Below, one piece after another: positions 1-6,163 of a stretch of 6,403 nt of DNA; the stretch's first letter is position 1, and every line of letters begins with the position of its first letter. The translations under genes were made by a program, and so were the position numbers. The notes below the pieces were generated by a model. That model did not search any database. It had not been told where the DNA came from and saw only the letters and a program-made list of their open reading frames with translations. The stretch is from Firmicutes bacterium UBA5473 (lineage in GTDB: Bacteria > Bacillota > DTU084), in NCBI GenBank assembly GCA_002427165.1, contig DIQB01000053.1:14592-20994 (forward strand), in the 5' to 3' direction.

Positions 1-749
1 GAACCTGTGGCCATACAAACAAGCAAGGGCGAAAGATTCCAAAATAGTGCCAGACCTGAGGCCACTAATATGGATCCTAAGGTTAGCACCTGCAAATCTA
101 GCTCTCGCTTTACTTTTTTGGTCAGACTAACTAAAAGTAGAGCAATTACCACGCCTAAGATAATAGCTGCCAGGATTTCGCCTATTGGCCGGAGAAGTGT
201 ATTGAAAAAAGAAAAGCTCTCTCCCTTCAGCAAAACCGTGGAAAAACCTGAAGCTATCCCAAAGAGGATTACGCAAATGGGATCATCGATGGCCACCACA
301 GCTAAAAGAGTATCTGTGAACACGCCTTTGGCCCTCAATTCTCTGATCACCATAATCGTGGCGGCAGGGGCTGTGGCTGCAGCAATAGACCCAAACAGAA
401 GCGATACTGCCAGATTCTGCTTAAAGATAAAAATCATGGCCAGGAAAACTAATAGAAAGCCGCCTAGCGCTTCCAAAATTGCGATTAGAAAAATGCCATT
501 GCCCAAACGCTTGATATTGTGGCGAGTAAACTGAGAACCAATTGCGAAAGCAATAAGGGCTAGAGCAGCATGGCTCAACCACACTGAGGTCTCCAGCATC
601 TGTGGCGATAATAGATTGAGGGCGGAGGGACCGATAATTATTCCTGCCACCAGATAACCTGTGACTGCAGGAAAATGTAATAATCCTGCGGCCTTACCAA
701 TAAAGAAACCAGCTAAAAGCAAAAAACCAAGATCAAAGATTAAGTTCAA
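1..749 (-). CDS. CPA-family cation/proton antiporter, N-terminal 249 residues (cut by window edge)
   Basis: This is the first 249 codons of a polytopic membrane antiporter that exchanges Na+ or K+ for protons. The frame is open to the left edge. The protein is almost wholly hydrophobic helices. It contains the unwound-helix motif ATAPAAT at residues 125-131 and the sequence AVVAIDD at 150-156. Asp155-Asp156 form the ion-binding pair known from the NhaA/NapA branch of the CPA superfamily, where two acids usually mean electrogenic exchange. The start is a TTG at 747-749: the codon just before it is an in-frame TAG, and GGGGTGGAG lies 5 bases upstream. It begins 18 bases after the stop of the PII-like gene, so the two are probably cotranscribed. 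Whether a C-terminal TrkA-N (RCK) domain follows, as in Kef-type members, cannot be seen. The family is secure; the ion is not. Confidence 0.88.
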   Translation of the reverse strand, partial: MNLIFDLGFLLLAGFFIGKAAGLLHFPAVTGYLVAGIIIGPSALNLLSPQMLETSVWLSHAALALIAFAIGSQFTRHNIKRLGNGIFLIAILEALGGFLLVFLAMIFIFKQNLAVSLLFGSIAAATAPAATIMVIRELRAKGVFTDTLLAVVAIDDPICVILFGIASGFSTVLLKGESFSFFNTLLRPIGEILAAIILGVVIALLLVSLTKKVKRELDLQVLTLGSILVASGLALFWNLSPLLVCMATG

Positions 750-767
750 CTATGCTCCACCCCTAAA

Positions 768-1106
768 CTATTTATTCTTCCTGGGGAGTCCCACAGTGCG
801 CTCCACAGGAAGCACCATCAAAATGCCGGTATCTGGTTTATCAAGTCCATCTAAACATTGGTCGATGGCATCGATAACTGAGTCTACCTTTGATTCACCC
901 ATTACCGCAAAGATGGTATAGCTGTAGGGGCGGTCCTCATGCAGAGCCAAGCCTAGACTAGCGAAAAGAGGAACTTCCCCTGCCAGCATCCCCCCCATGC
1001 CCGTGCTATTGAGAATTGTAGCTCCCCTCACACCACAGTCCAAAAAAGTTTTCAAGACGTCATCTAAAAGCTCAATCTTATTTAAAACCAAAAATACTGC
1101 CTTCAT
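768..1106 (-). CDS. PII-like signalling protein
   Basis: A 112-residue protein with the ferredoxin-like order of the PII superfamily: strand 2-8 (KAVFLVL), helix 11-24, strand 29-34 followed by STGMGG (34-39), a short loop, strand 61-69, helix 73-86, and a final strand GILMVLPVE at 94-102. True PII proteins sense ATP, ADP and 2-oxoglutarate and bind target proteins with a long T-loop. Here the T-loop region (about 40-60) is short, I see no tyrosine uridylylation motif, and the usual Gly-Lys-rich B-loop is replaced by a stretch ending in DKPDTG. It is therefore a divergent PII-like protein, not GlnB or GlnK. ATG at 1106 is preferred because GAGGGGG lies about 8 bases upstream; an in-frame GTG at 1115 sits inside that site. 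It is the first gene of a pair with the antiporter, which is its likely partner. Confidence 0.8.
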   Translation of the reverse strand: MKAVFLVLNKIELLDDVLKTFLDCGVRGATILNSTGMGGMLAGEVPLFASLGLALHEDRPYSYTIFAVMGESKVDSVIDAIDQCLDGLDKPDTGILMVLPVERTVGLPRKNK

Positions 1107-1264
1107 CTCTATCACCCCCTCTGCTTTAATTCTCGTTTTTTTTGCAAAATCCTCTTTGGGCCACTGTCACCGAAACGACCTCTGTTGTGTATTATGCATT
1201 AGTACCAATTTCTTCTTTGTGTAACCATCCCTAAGCTACGATAGCAAAAGCAGGAGGTGATCTC

Positions 1265-1351
1265 ATGGCCGAGACAACTGCTCGTCCCGCCCTCAACAAG
1301 CAGCTTTGGATTGTAATGCTGGTTCTCTTTTTGATTTTCTTTATCAAATAG
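1265..1351 (+). CDS. 28-residue single-pass membrane peptide
   Basis: ATG at 1265 opens 28 codons ending in TAG at 1349-1351. AGGAGGTGA at 1252-1260 is a near-perfect Shine-Dalgarno sequence, with 7 bases between GGAGG and the ATG, which is strong evidence for translation. The product has a polar head of about 13 residues (MAETTARPALNKQ), then one hydrophobic segment (residues 14-27: LWIVMLVLFLIFFI) and a final Lys. It should be a small bitopic membrane protein with no room for a catalytic domain. I do not recognise the family. Small hydrophobic proteins of this size are common among sporulation and membrane-complex accessory proteins of Firmicutes, but the Gly/Tyr-rich pattern of YjcZ-type peptides is absent. 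It stands alone on the plus strand between two minus-strand units. I found no convincing promoter for it. Confidence 0.65.
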   Translation: MAETTARPALNKQLWIVMLVLFLIFFIK

Positions 1352-1356
1352 TTCAA

Positions 1357-1373
1357 GAGGGGCTATGCCCCTC
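1357..1373. terminator. Possible hairpin terminator between converging genes
   Basis: GAGGGGC (1357-1363) and GCCCCTC (1367-1373) form a perfect 7-bp stem with a TAT loop. The hairpin lies 5 bases after the stop of the small membrane peptide and overlaps the stop codon of bioY on the other strand. Its place between converging genes suits a terminator. Neither side has a proper U-tract: the plus strand continues with C residues and the minus strand with TTGAAC. The role is therefore uncertain. Confidence 0.3.
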
Positions 1374-1908
1374 CCCCCATTCTCCGGCGGACAAGCTCTC
1401 CTAGATAAACCGCCACCATCGCCTTGAGAAGGTCACCTATAAGGAAAGGGGTCATTCCCGCTAGGAGTACTCCCCCAAAACTCAGGGGTTTATGAAGTAC
1501 CTTGGCCATGATTAAGGCCAAGTGCGGGAGCCCCAATAGATAGAGAGCCAAAGTGGCGGCAAGCACAGCTCCAGGTAGGCGCCAAGGGGTTTTCTGCTGG
1601 AGAATCAAGCCTGTAAGGTATGCACCGAGGGCCATACCTGGCAGGTAGCCGAAGGTGGGATTGAGGACATACAAAGGGCCACCGTAGGGGGGAGCTGCAA
1701 AGATGGGGATCCCCAACAACCCCAAGACGATATAGACTAGCACTGAGATTGCCCCAAGTCTCGGGCCTAAAATAGCGCCTGCCAAAACTGCTGACAAGGG
1801 CACCAGGCTAAAGGGAACAAGTGCGCTGCCAAAGCGCACAAGCAGCGCTGTAGCAGCGCAGAGGGCTGTGAACATTGCCATGCGGGATATTTCTTTAGTT
1901 GTAAACAT
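1363..1908 (-). CDS. bioY: BioY, biotin uptake S component of an ECF transporter
   Basis: A 181-residue, very hydrophobic protein of typical BioY length, with about six membrane segments. BioY binds biotin outside the membrane and delivers it inward, usually together with an energising module (EcfA, EcfA' and EcfT). Family features include VPFSLVPLSAVLAGAILGPRLGAISVL (in residues 31-57) and NPTFGYLPG (83-91), the second matching the conserved substrate-binding loop. No ATPase or EcfT gene is beside it, so it presumably uses a shared ECF module encoded elsewhere. Two adjacent ATGs are possible, at 1911 and 1908; I chose 1908 because GGAGG (1916-1920) is 7 bases away, against 4 for the other. 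It lies downstream of birA on the same strand, separated by 64 bases that contain a BirA-type operator, so biotin-dependent repression is expected. Confidence 0.92.
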   Translation of the reverse strand: MFTTKEISRMAMFTALCAATALLVRFGSALVPFSLVPLSAVLAGAILGPRLGAISVLVYIVLGLLGIPIFAAPPYGGPLYVLNPTFGYLPGMALGAYLTGLILQQKTPWRLPGAVLAATLALYLLGLPHLALIMAKVLHKPLSFGGVLLAGMTPFLIGDLLKAMVAVYLGELVRRRMGGGA

Positions 1909-1921
1909 CATTCATCCTCCA

Positions 1922-1953
1922 TTGTTAACTTTATTTCTTCTATAGGTTGACAT
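1922..1953 (-). promoter_or_regulatory. BirA operator upstream of bioY
   Basis: On the plus strand, TTGTTAAC (1922-1929), 16 bases, then GTTGACAT (1946-1953) form an imperfect inverted repeat; six of eight positions are symmetric. This matches the Bacillus/Clostridium BirA box as I recall it, TTGTTAAC-N14 to N16-GTTAACAA. The site ends one base before the GGAGG of bioY and lies directly after the gene for a BirA that has a DNA-binding domain. Biotinyl-AMP-loaded BirA would bind here and repress bioY. I see no clear -10/-35 pair for an internal bioY promoter, so the site may overlap a weak promoter or act on transcripts coming from birA. Confidence 0.75.
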
Positions 1954-1972
1954 TGCTGCTAAAAAAGTCCCC

Positions 1973-2956
1973 CTAATTTTGCCTCAGGGACACCTCGCCG
2001 CTAGTTACTGTCACCGGGCCATTTTCAGTCGCCAGCACTAGATTGCAGCTCTCGTCGAGATCCTCAGCTATTCCCCTGGCCACAAGCTCGCCGCGGCTAT
2101 AGACCTCAACCTCCTGGCCTAAAGTGTCGCACCAGATGCGGTACTTATCCAAAAGCCGCCTTGGTCCTCGGGTTACAAAATGTTGATATTCTGCCTCCAA
2201 AGACGCAAGCAACTCTTGTAGTAGCGGCACCCTTTTCCATTTTCTCCCACCTATGGCCCTAATAGATGTGGCCCGCCTTTGAACCTCAGAGGGAGCATTT
2301 TCAAATGTACCATTGATGTTCAGGCCAAGACCCACAACTACGTAGTGAATTCGCTCAAGCTCAGCACTAAGCTCGATGAGAATTCCACCTAGCTTGCGCC
2401 CTGAAACCATAAGATCATTGGGCCATTTCAAAGTGCAGGGGATATTATAAGGAGAGCTTGTGAGCACCTCTAGGCAAGCCACGCCCACTAGAGGCGCTAA
2501 TAATCCTGCCTGGCAAGGTTCGAAGCGAGGCCGCAATAGGAGCGAGAAGGTAAGGTTTTCGCCTGGGGAATACCAGCTCCGTCCCCATCTACCTTTGCCT
2601 GCCAGCTGCTGATCTGCAATTACCACTGTGCCCTCCACGGCTCCCTCCCGGGCCAAGGCACGCAGCTCGTCATTGGTTGAGCCTAGCTGGTTATAATATA
2701 ATACTTTCCGCCCAAAAGATGAGGTGGCAAGACCCCTTTTGACTTCCTCAGGAAAGGGACGATCAACACCAGCTATCAGCTGATAGCCGCGGTTTGGGGC
2801 AGCCTCAATTTGGTATCCGAGTTCCCGCAGTTTGCCCATGGCTTTCCAGATAGCAGTTCTACTCACCTGCATCCCCTCTGCCAACTCTTGACCAGAGAGG
2901 GGCTCTGTAGCTTCATATAGGGCAGAAAGTAATTGCTTTGTTAAATCCTTTTCCAT
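1973..2956 (-). CDS. birA: Bifunctional biotin-[carboxylase] ligase and biotin repressor BirA
   Basis: A 327-residue class II biotin ligase. It makes biotinyl-5'-AMP from biotin and ATP and transfers biotin to a lysine of carboxyl-carrier domains in the cytoplasm. Domains: winged helix-turn-helix at about 5-62 (GQELAEGMQVSRTAIWK at 22-38), the catalytic core with GSTN (92-95), the nucleotide-binding loop GKGRWGR (120-126), KWPND (177-181), KLGGIL with the conserved Lys188, and GLGLNIN (209-215). An SH3-like C-terminal domain covers about the last 50 residues. All key motifs are present, so it should be active as both enzyme and repressor. ATG at 2956 is preferred because AGGGTGA (2962-2968) lies 5 bases upstream; an in-frame GTG at 2965 lies inside that site. 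It is transcribed divergently from the protease gene and upstream of bioY, its probable target. Confidence 0.95.
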   Translation of the reverse strand: MEKDLTKQLLSALYEATEPLSGQELAEGMQVSRTAIWKAMGKLRELGYQIEAAPNRGYQLIAGVDRPFPEEVKRGLATSSFGRKVLYYNQLGSTNDELRALAREGAVEGTVVIADQQLAGKGRWGRSWYSPGENLTFSLLLRPRFEPCQAGLLAPLVGVACLEVLTSSPYNIPCTLKWPNDLMVSGRKLGGILIELSAELERIHYVVVGLGLNINGTFENAPSEVQRRATSIRAIGGRKWKRVPLLQELLASLEAEYQHFVTRGPRRLLDKYRIWCDTLGQEVEVYSRGELVARGIAEDLDESCNLVLATENGPVTVTSGEVSLRQN

Positions 2957-2973
2957 TTTTTTCACCCTGAACC

Positions 2974-3002
2974 ATTTTACTACTTTGTCACAGAATCGTC
3001 AA
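2974..3002 (-). promoter_or_regulatory. Probable sigma-A promoter of birA
   Basis: On the minus strand, TTGACG (3002-2997) and TAAAAT (2979-2974) are separated by exactly 17 bases; each hexamer matches the consensus at 5 of 6 positions. Transcription would start near 2966-2968, which leaves a leader of only about 10-12 bases before the ATG at 2956 and places the start at the edge of the ribosome binding site. Confidence 0.65.
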
Positions 3003-3033
3003 CTATAAATCTAACTTCTCGCGACAATTAAAT

Positions 3034-3062
3034 TTTACTTTTTCAATCTCTTATTGTATAAT
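3034..3062 (+). promoter_or_regulatory. Sigma-A promoter of the HtrA-like protease
   Basis: TTTACT (3034-3039) and a perfect TATAAT (3057-3062) are separated by 17 bases. Transcription would start near 3069, giving a leader of about 70 bases. I see no CIRCE or CtsR-type heat-shock operator, so expression looks housekeeping or controlled in another way. Confidence 0.75.
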
Positions 3063-3119
3063 TACCATATAGACAGGTGAAACCCAAGACATAATTTACT
3101 AAGAAAGGTTGGTGAAGGC

Positions 3120-3134
3120 CTGGTCTTGGACCAG
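3120..3134 (+). other. Small hairpin just upstream of the protease start
   Basis: CTGGTC and GACCAG form a perfect 6-bp inverted repeat with a TTG loop. It separates the GAAGG at 3114-3118 from the ATG at 3142. If folded in the mRNA, it would shorten the effective distance from 23 to about 8 bases. If translation starts at 3112 instead, the repeat is simply coding sequence. Confidence 0.3.
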
Positions 3135-3141
3135 CAGTGTG

Positions 3142-4305
3142 ATGAAAATTAACTGGCGAAAAATTCAACCACAACACATTATTCTTTCCTTATTTTTAGT
3201 CATAGCCTTCTTGGCAGGAGCTTTGGTGGTCTCGTTATCATCACCGGAAACTTATGCCACAACTGAACTTGTGGCTAAAAAATCAGCAGCCTATAATCCC
3301 TATGCAATCGCAGATATTGCAGAAGAAGTGGGGCCTGCTGTTGTTTTTATTGAAACAACCTATAAGCCTAAGACTCAAGGTCGGACTAATCCTTTTAGCG
3401 GTTCCCCCTTCGGTGACTTTTTCGGCGACTTCTTCCCCTTCCAGCAGCCACAACAGCCAGGGCAGGGTGTAGGCAGTGGCTTTATTATCAGCCCTGATGG
3501 CTTTACAATCACAAACTATCATGTAGTTGAGGGCGCAGATGAAATCAAAGTTACCATCCGGGGCAAAGATAAATTTAAGGCAGAACTAAAGTGGGCAGAT
3601 GCAAACCTAGATCTTGCCATTCTAAAAATTGTGGACGGTAAGGACCTACCTGTGGCAAGGATGGGCAACTCGGATCAAACTCGAGTTGGCGAGTGGGTTG
3701 TGGCCATCGGTAACCCCTACCAGCTAGATCATACAGTAACCACTGGTGTGCTCAGTGCTAAGGGCCGCGAGATTAAAATTCCCGACAGCCAAGGCAGAGC
3801 CCGGACGTATCCTAATCTCATGCAGACAGATGCTGCTATTAACCCTGGAAACAGTGGCGGACCCCTCCTCAATCTCAACGGAGAGGTTATTGGCATCAAT
3901 ACAGCTGTCAATGCTCAGGCCCAGGGAATTGGCTTTGCCATCCCCATCAATACCATCAAGGATATTGTAAACCAGCTCCTAGATACTGGCAAAGTAAGCA
4001 GACCCTACCTTGGCATCTACTACCAAGGCCTAGATGATCAGTTAGCTCAATATCTAGATCTGCCAGATAGCAAAGGTGTAATCATTCGTTCTGTAGAGAA
4101 AGATAGTGCTGCAGATAAAGCTGGCCTGAAGGTGGGCGATGTTGTCCGGGAGATCAACCGGCAAAAGATCAACGAAACAGATGACCTCCAGAAGATCATG
4201 GGCAAGTTGAAAGTGGGCGATGAGGCTAACTTCCTGATCATCCGCGATGGCAAACTCCAAACTGTGAAAGTTAAAATTGGTGAGAGACCACAGATTACAA
4301 ACTAA
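3142..4305 (+). CDS. HtrA/DegP-like membrane-anchored serine protease with one PDZ domain
   Basis: A 387-residue trypsin-like protease that degrades misfolded proteins outside the cytoplasmic membrane. From the ATG at 3142 there is a short basic N-terminus, one membrane anchor (about 12-34), a Phe/Gly/Gln-rich flexible stretch (about 83-108), the protease domain and one PDZ domain (about 287-380). The catalytic triad is complete: His127 in TNYHVVEGA, Asp157 in NLDLAILK and Ser238 in GNSGGP. The oxyanion and substrate region ends in GIGFAIPIN (262-270). Single-PDZ anchored forms are typical of Firmicutes HtrA/YyxA proteins. The start is uncertain: in-frame TTG 3109, GTG 3112 and GTG 3139 also exist, with AAAGG at 3104-3108 and GAAGG at 3114-3118 but nothing ideal for any of them. 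All choices keep the anchor. It is a single gene with its own promoter and terminator. Confidence 0.93.
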   Translation: MKINWRKIQPQHIILSLFLVIAFLAGALVVSLSSPETYATTELVAKKSAAYNPYAIADIAEEVGPAVVFIETTYKPKTQGRTNPFSGSPFGDFFGDFFPFQQPQQPGQGVGSGFIISPDGFTITNYHVVEGADEIKVTIRGKDKFKAELKWADANLDLAILKIVDGKDLPVARMGNSDQTRVGEWVVAIGNPYQLDHTVTTGVLSAKGREIKIPDSQGRARTYPNLMQTDAAINPGNSGGPLLNLNGEVIGINTAVNAQAQGIGFAIPINTIKDIVNQLLDTGKVSRPYLGIYYQGLDDQLAQYLDLPDSKGVIIRSVEKDSAADKAGLKVGDVVREINRQKINETDDLQKIMGKLKVGDEANFLIIRDGKLQTVKVKIGERPQITN

Positions 4306-4309
4306 TTAC

Positions 4310-4343
4310 AAAGAGGGCGGCCAGGCCGCCCTCTTTCTTCTTT
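4310..4343 (+). terminator. Strong intrinsic terminator after the protease gene
   Basis: A GC-rich inverted repeat pairs AAAGAGGGCGG (4310-4320) with CCGCCCTCTTT (4326-4336) around the loop CCAGG, followed by CTTCTTT. It begins 5 bases after the protease stop codon. Because the stem has A and T runs at its ends, it may also stop the converging aldolase operon, whose last gene ends at 4375. Confidence 0.88.
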
Positions 4344-4374
4344 GCCCCAATTCTTTTCAATCCGCTCTTCCCTC

Positions 4375-5172
4375 TCAAGCACTCTTTGCCCCAGCAAACG
4401 TGAAACCCAACTCCCCAAAATCCTCCTGCAGCTGAGTATATCCCTGGCGGATAAAGCGCAGATCTGCACCAGAGGTGATAAACCTATATCCTAAATCCAA
4501 GACTCGTTTCGTGAAAGCAGGCGAAATGCCCGGGATCCCGGGAGTCTTCCCGTGCTGGATAGCTACCTTTGCCACGTGCTCCACAATCTCCCACAGTTCC
4601 TTGTTTTGGAAATCCCCAGGACAGCCCAAACGCAAAGAGAGATCGCCGATGCCAACGAAAATTACATCGAATCCATCCAGATCCGCTATGGCGCCGAGGT
4701 GCTGAAATGCCACAGGATCCTCAAGCTGCAAAAGAAGAAAGGTTTCTTTGCTTGCATGCTTCAGATACTCAGCCAAAGTGCAGCTGCCCCAGTCTGTATC
4801 TGCATTCACCCCATCCAGGCCCCGATTTCCCAGGGGCGGGAAACGCATGGCATCAATCCATGTTTTTGCCTCCTCTACAGAGCGGATATGGGGAACCATC
4901 AAGCCCTGGGCCCCCATCTCCAGGGGCCTGAAAGCAGATGAAGGGCCGCTCTTATCAATCCTCACCATGGCATCGGTGCCTGTGGCCCTGGCCGCTAACA
5001 CCTGACTTGCCAGAGTCTGGGGATTCGCCCACATGTGCTCTTGGCACAGCCAGATGCAATCGAAGCCGAAAGTTCCGATGAGCTCCACAATCCCTGGATC
5101 ATTGAAGCCTGTCTTCACACAGAGGGCTGGCTCCCCTCTGCGTAACTTATCTAAAACCCTACTATTGTTCAC
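4375..5172 (-). CDS. HpcH/HpaI-family class II pyruvate aldolase
   Basis: A 265-residue TIM-barrel enzyme of the family that includes 4-hydroxy-2-oxoheptanedioate aldolase and 2-dehydro-3-deoxyglucarate aldolase. These split or join pyruvate and an aldehyde with a divalent metal. Visible hallmarks are EH (45-46, His46 as catalytic base), VRI with Arg71 as the pyruvate-binding Arg, GAQGLMVPHI (87-96), RFPPLGNRG (110-118), and metal ligands Glu151 (in QLED) and Asp177 (in GIGDLS). The position three residues before the His, Asp in HpaI, is Cys43 here, which suggests a distinct subfamily. The start is GTG at 5172, with GAGG (5181-5184) 8 bases upstream. It overlaps the end of the preceding oxidoreductase gene by 11 bases, so translation is probably coupled. 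The exact substrate is not known; the family is clear. Confidence 0.85.
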   Translation of the reverse strand: MNNSRVLDKLRRGEPALCVKTGFNDPGIVELIGTFGFDCIWLCQEHMWANPQTLASQVLAARATGTDAMVRIDKSGPSSAFRPLEMGAQGLMVPHIRSVEEAKTWIDAMRFPPLGNRGLDGVNADTDWGSCTLAEYLKHASKETFLLLQLEDPVAFQHLGAIADLDGFDVIFVGIGDLSLRLGCPGDFQNKELWEIVEHVAKVAIQHGKTPGIPGISPAFTKRVLDLGYRFITSGADLRFIRQGYTQLQEDFGELGFTFAGAKSA

Positions 5173-6145
5173 AATTATTACCTCGTTTCTTTGCTAAAAG
5201 CGCGATCATAAGTGTCCGTTTTCCCTCTAGCAAACTGGTTGGAAATTCTCTCTCGCCTCGGATGGCAGCGAGAAAGTCTTGGGCCTGGGCTAGATAATAG
5301 GTATCCCTCCCTACCCTGTAGTTTGCAAGCTCCTGCCATAGGTTGGAATCATCTTTGCAGAAGAATATTTTGTGCTCCTGACCTTCTGCAATATATTTTA
5401 GATTGCCTTTTGTGCCAATAAGCTCAATTTCAGTTGTGTTGGGCTTTTGAAATTGGTTACAAAATACTTCTACCAAACTTCCATCTGCAAAGCGAATTAA
5501 GATTATTGCTGAATCCTCTGCCTCTACTCCTTCAAAAACTAGCCTATCGCTCATCGCCATAACATCCTGCACTTCGCCAAAATACCACTGGGCAAGGTTG
5601 AGCGTGTGGCTGGCTGCATCTAAAATGCAGCCTCCACCCTCGGCTGCCTTTGCATAATAGGTCTGCTGATAATCCGGCCGGTACTTGCGATAGTCTTGGG
5701 AACTGTTGAAGCGTCCCATCTTGATCTTACCTGCCATACCGCTTTCGACTAATTCTTTCAGCTTCTTAAAAGAAGGTAGGCTTCTGCGCATATAGCCAAC
5801 ACCGCACGTTACGCCCTGCCTCTGTATAAGCTCAAGCAGCTCATCTACACCCTCCAGATTCACAGAAAGAGGCTTCTCCAGAAGAAATGGTACGCCAGAT
5901 TTTGCACATTCCATAGCCATGGGGATATGAAGATGTGCAGGGGTTGCGATCACCACTCCCTGATACTGGGCAAGAGGGACTGTGGTAAAATCAGTATAGG
6001 TCTCCTCTAGCTGATACTTTTCCTTGAGGGCTTTGACTCTTTCCTCTTCAGCCTCGCAGAGGGACACCTGCACCTGGCCTGTGTCCAAAAAGCAGCGTAG
6101 ATGTCGCTCACCGATGCCACCACCGCCAACAATCAATATTTTCAT
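5162..6145 (-). CDS. Gfo/Idh/MocA-family NAD(P)-dependent oxidoreductase
   Basis: A 327-residue dehydrogenase of the usual family length. The N-terminal Rossmann fold begins with VGGGGIGERH (6-15), followed by VIATPAHLH (65-73) and the signature EKP (90-92), whose Lys91 is the catalytic lysine that also contacts the cofactor. The C-terminal alpha/beta domain holds GGGCILDAASH (170-180), with Asp176 and His180 at the expected catalytic positions. Members oxidise or reduce a hydroxyl of sugars, inositols or nucleotide sugars. ATG at 6145 is preceded by AGGAAGGAAG. It starts 18 bases after the stop of the SDR gene and its last 11 bases overlap the aldolase gene, so it is the middle gene of a compact operon. 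The substrate cannot be read from the sequence. One known analogue with an SDR partner is PtmF of the Campylobacter legionaminic acid pathway, but that link is only inference. Confidence 0.9.
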   Translation of the reverse strand: MKILIVGGGGIGERHLRCFLDTGQVQVSLCEAEEERVKALKEKYQLEETYTDFTTVPLAQYQGVVIATPAHLHIPMAMECAKSGVPFLLEKPLSVNLEGVDELLELIQRQGVTCGVGYMRRSLPSFKKLKELVESGMAGKIKMGRFNSSQDYRKYRPDYQQTYYAKAAEGGGCILDAASHTLNLAQWYFGEVQDVMAMSDRLVFEGVEAEDSAIILIRFADGSLVEVFCNQFQKPNTTEIELIGTKGNLKYIAEGQEHKIFFCKDDSNLWQELANYRVGRDTYYLAQAQDFLAAIRGEREFPTSLLEGKRTLMIALLAKKRGNNCEQ

Positions 6146-6163
6146 ATAGCTATTCTTCCTTCC

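Noticed and set aside
7..534. A 175-codon plus-strand frame opposite the antiporter
   Set aside because: It is rich in Lys, Arg and Ser with no domain, and the opposite strand encodes a clear antiporter with conserved ATAPAAT and Asp-Asp motifs.
1107..1115. GTG start at 1115 for the PII-like protein
   Set aside because: It lies inside the purine-rich ribosome binding site that is well placed for the ATG at 1106, and the family starts with the MK strand found there.
1116..1264. Search for promoters of the PII-like gene and the 28-residue peptide gene
   Set aside because: TATTAT (plus) and CATAAT (minus) occur near 1190-1197, but neither has an acceptable -35 at the right distance, so no promoter is called.
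1947..1952. A perfect TTGACA on the plus strand that looks like a -35 box
   Set aside because: No -10 lies at 16-18 bases; the sequence is part of the right half of the BirA operator and points away from bioY.
3283..3522. Minus-strand Cys-rich frame of 79 codons in the protease gene
   Set aside because: It is antisense to the conserved protease domain; the Cys codons arise from the opposite strand's Ala and Thr codons, and no metal-site spacing is kept.
4475..5005. Several overlapping plus-strand frames of 76-129 codons inside the aldolase gene
   Set aside because: They are low-complexity products of the reading frame opposite a conserved aldolase, with no family resemblance.
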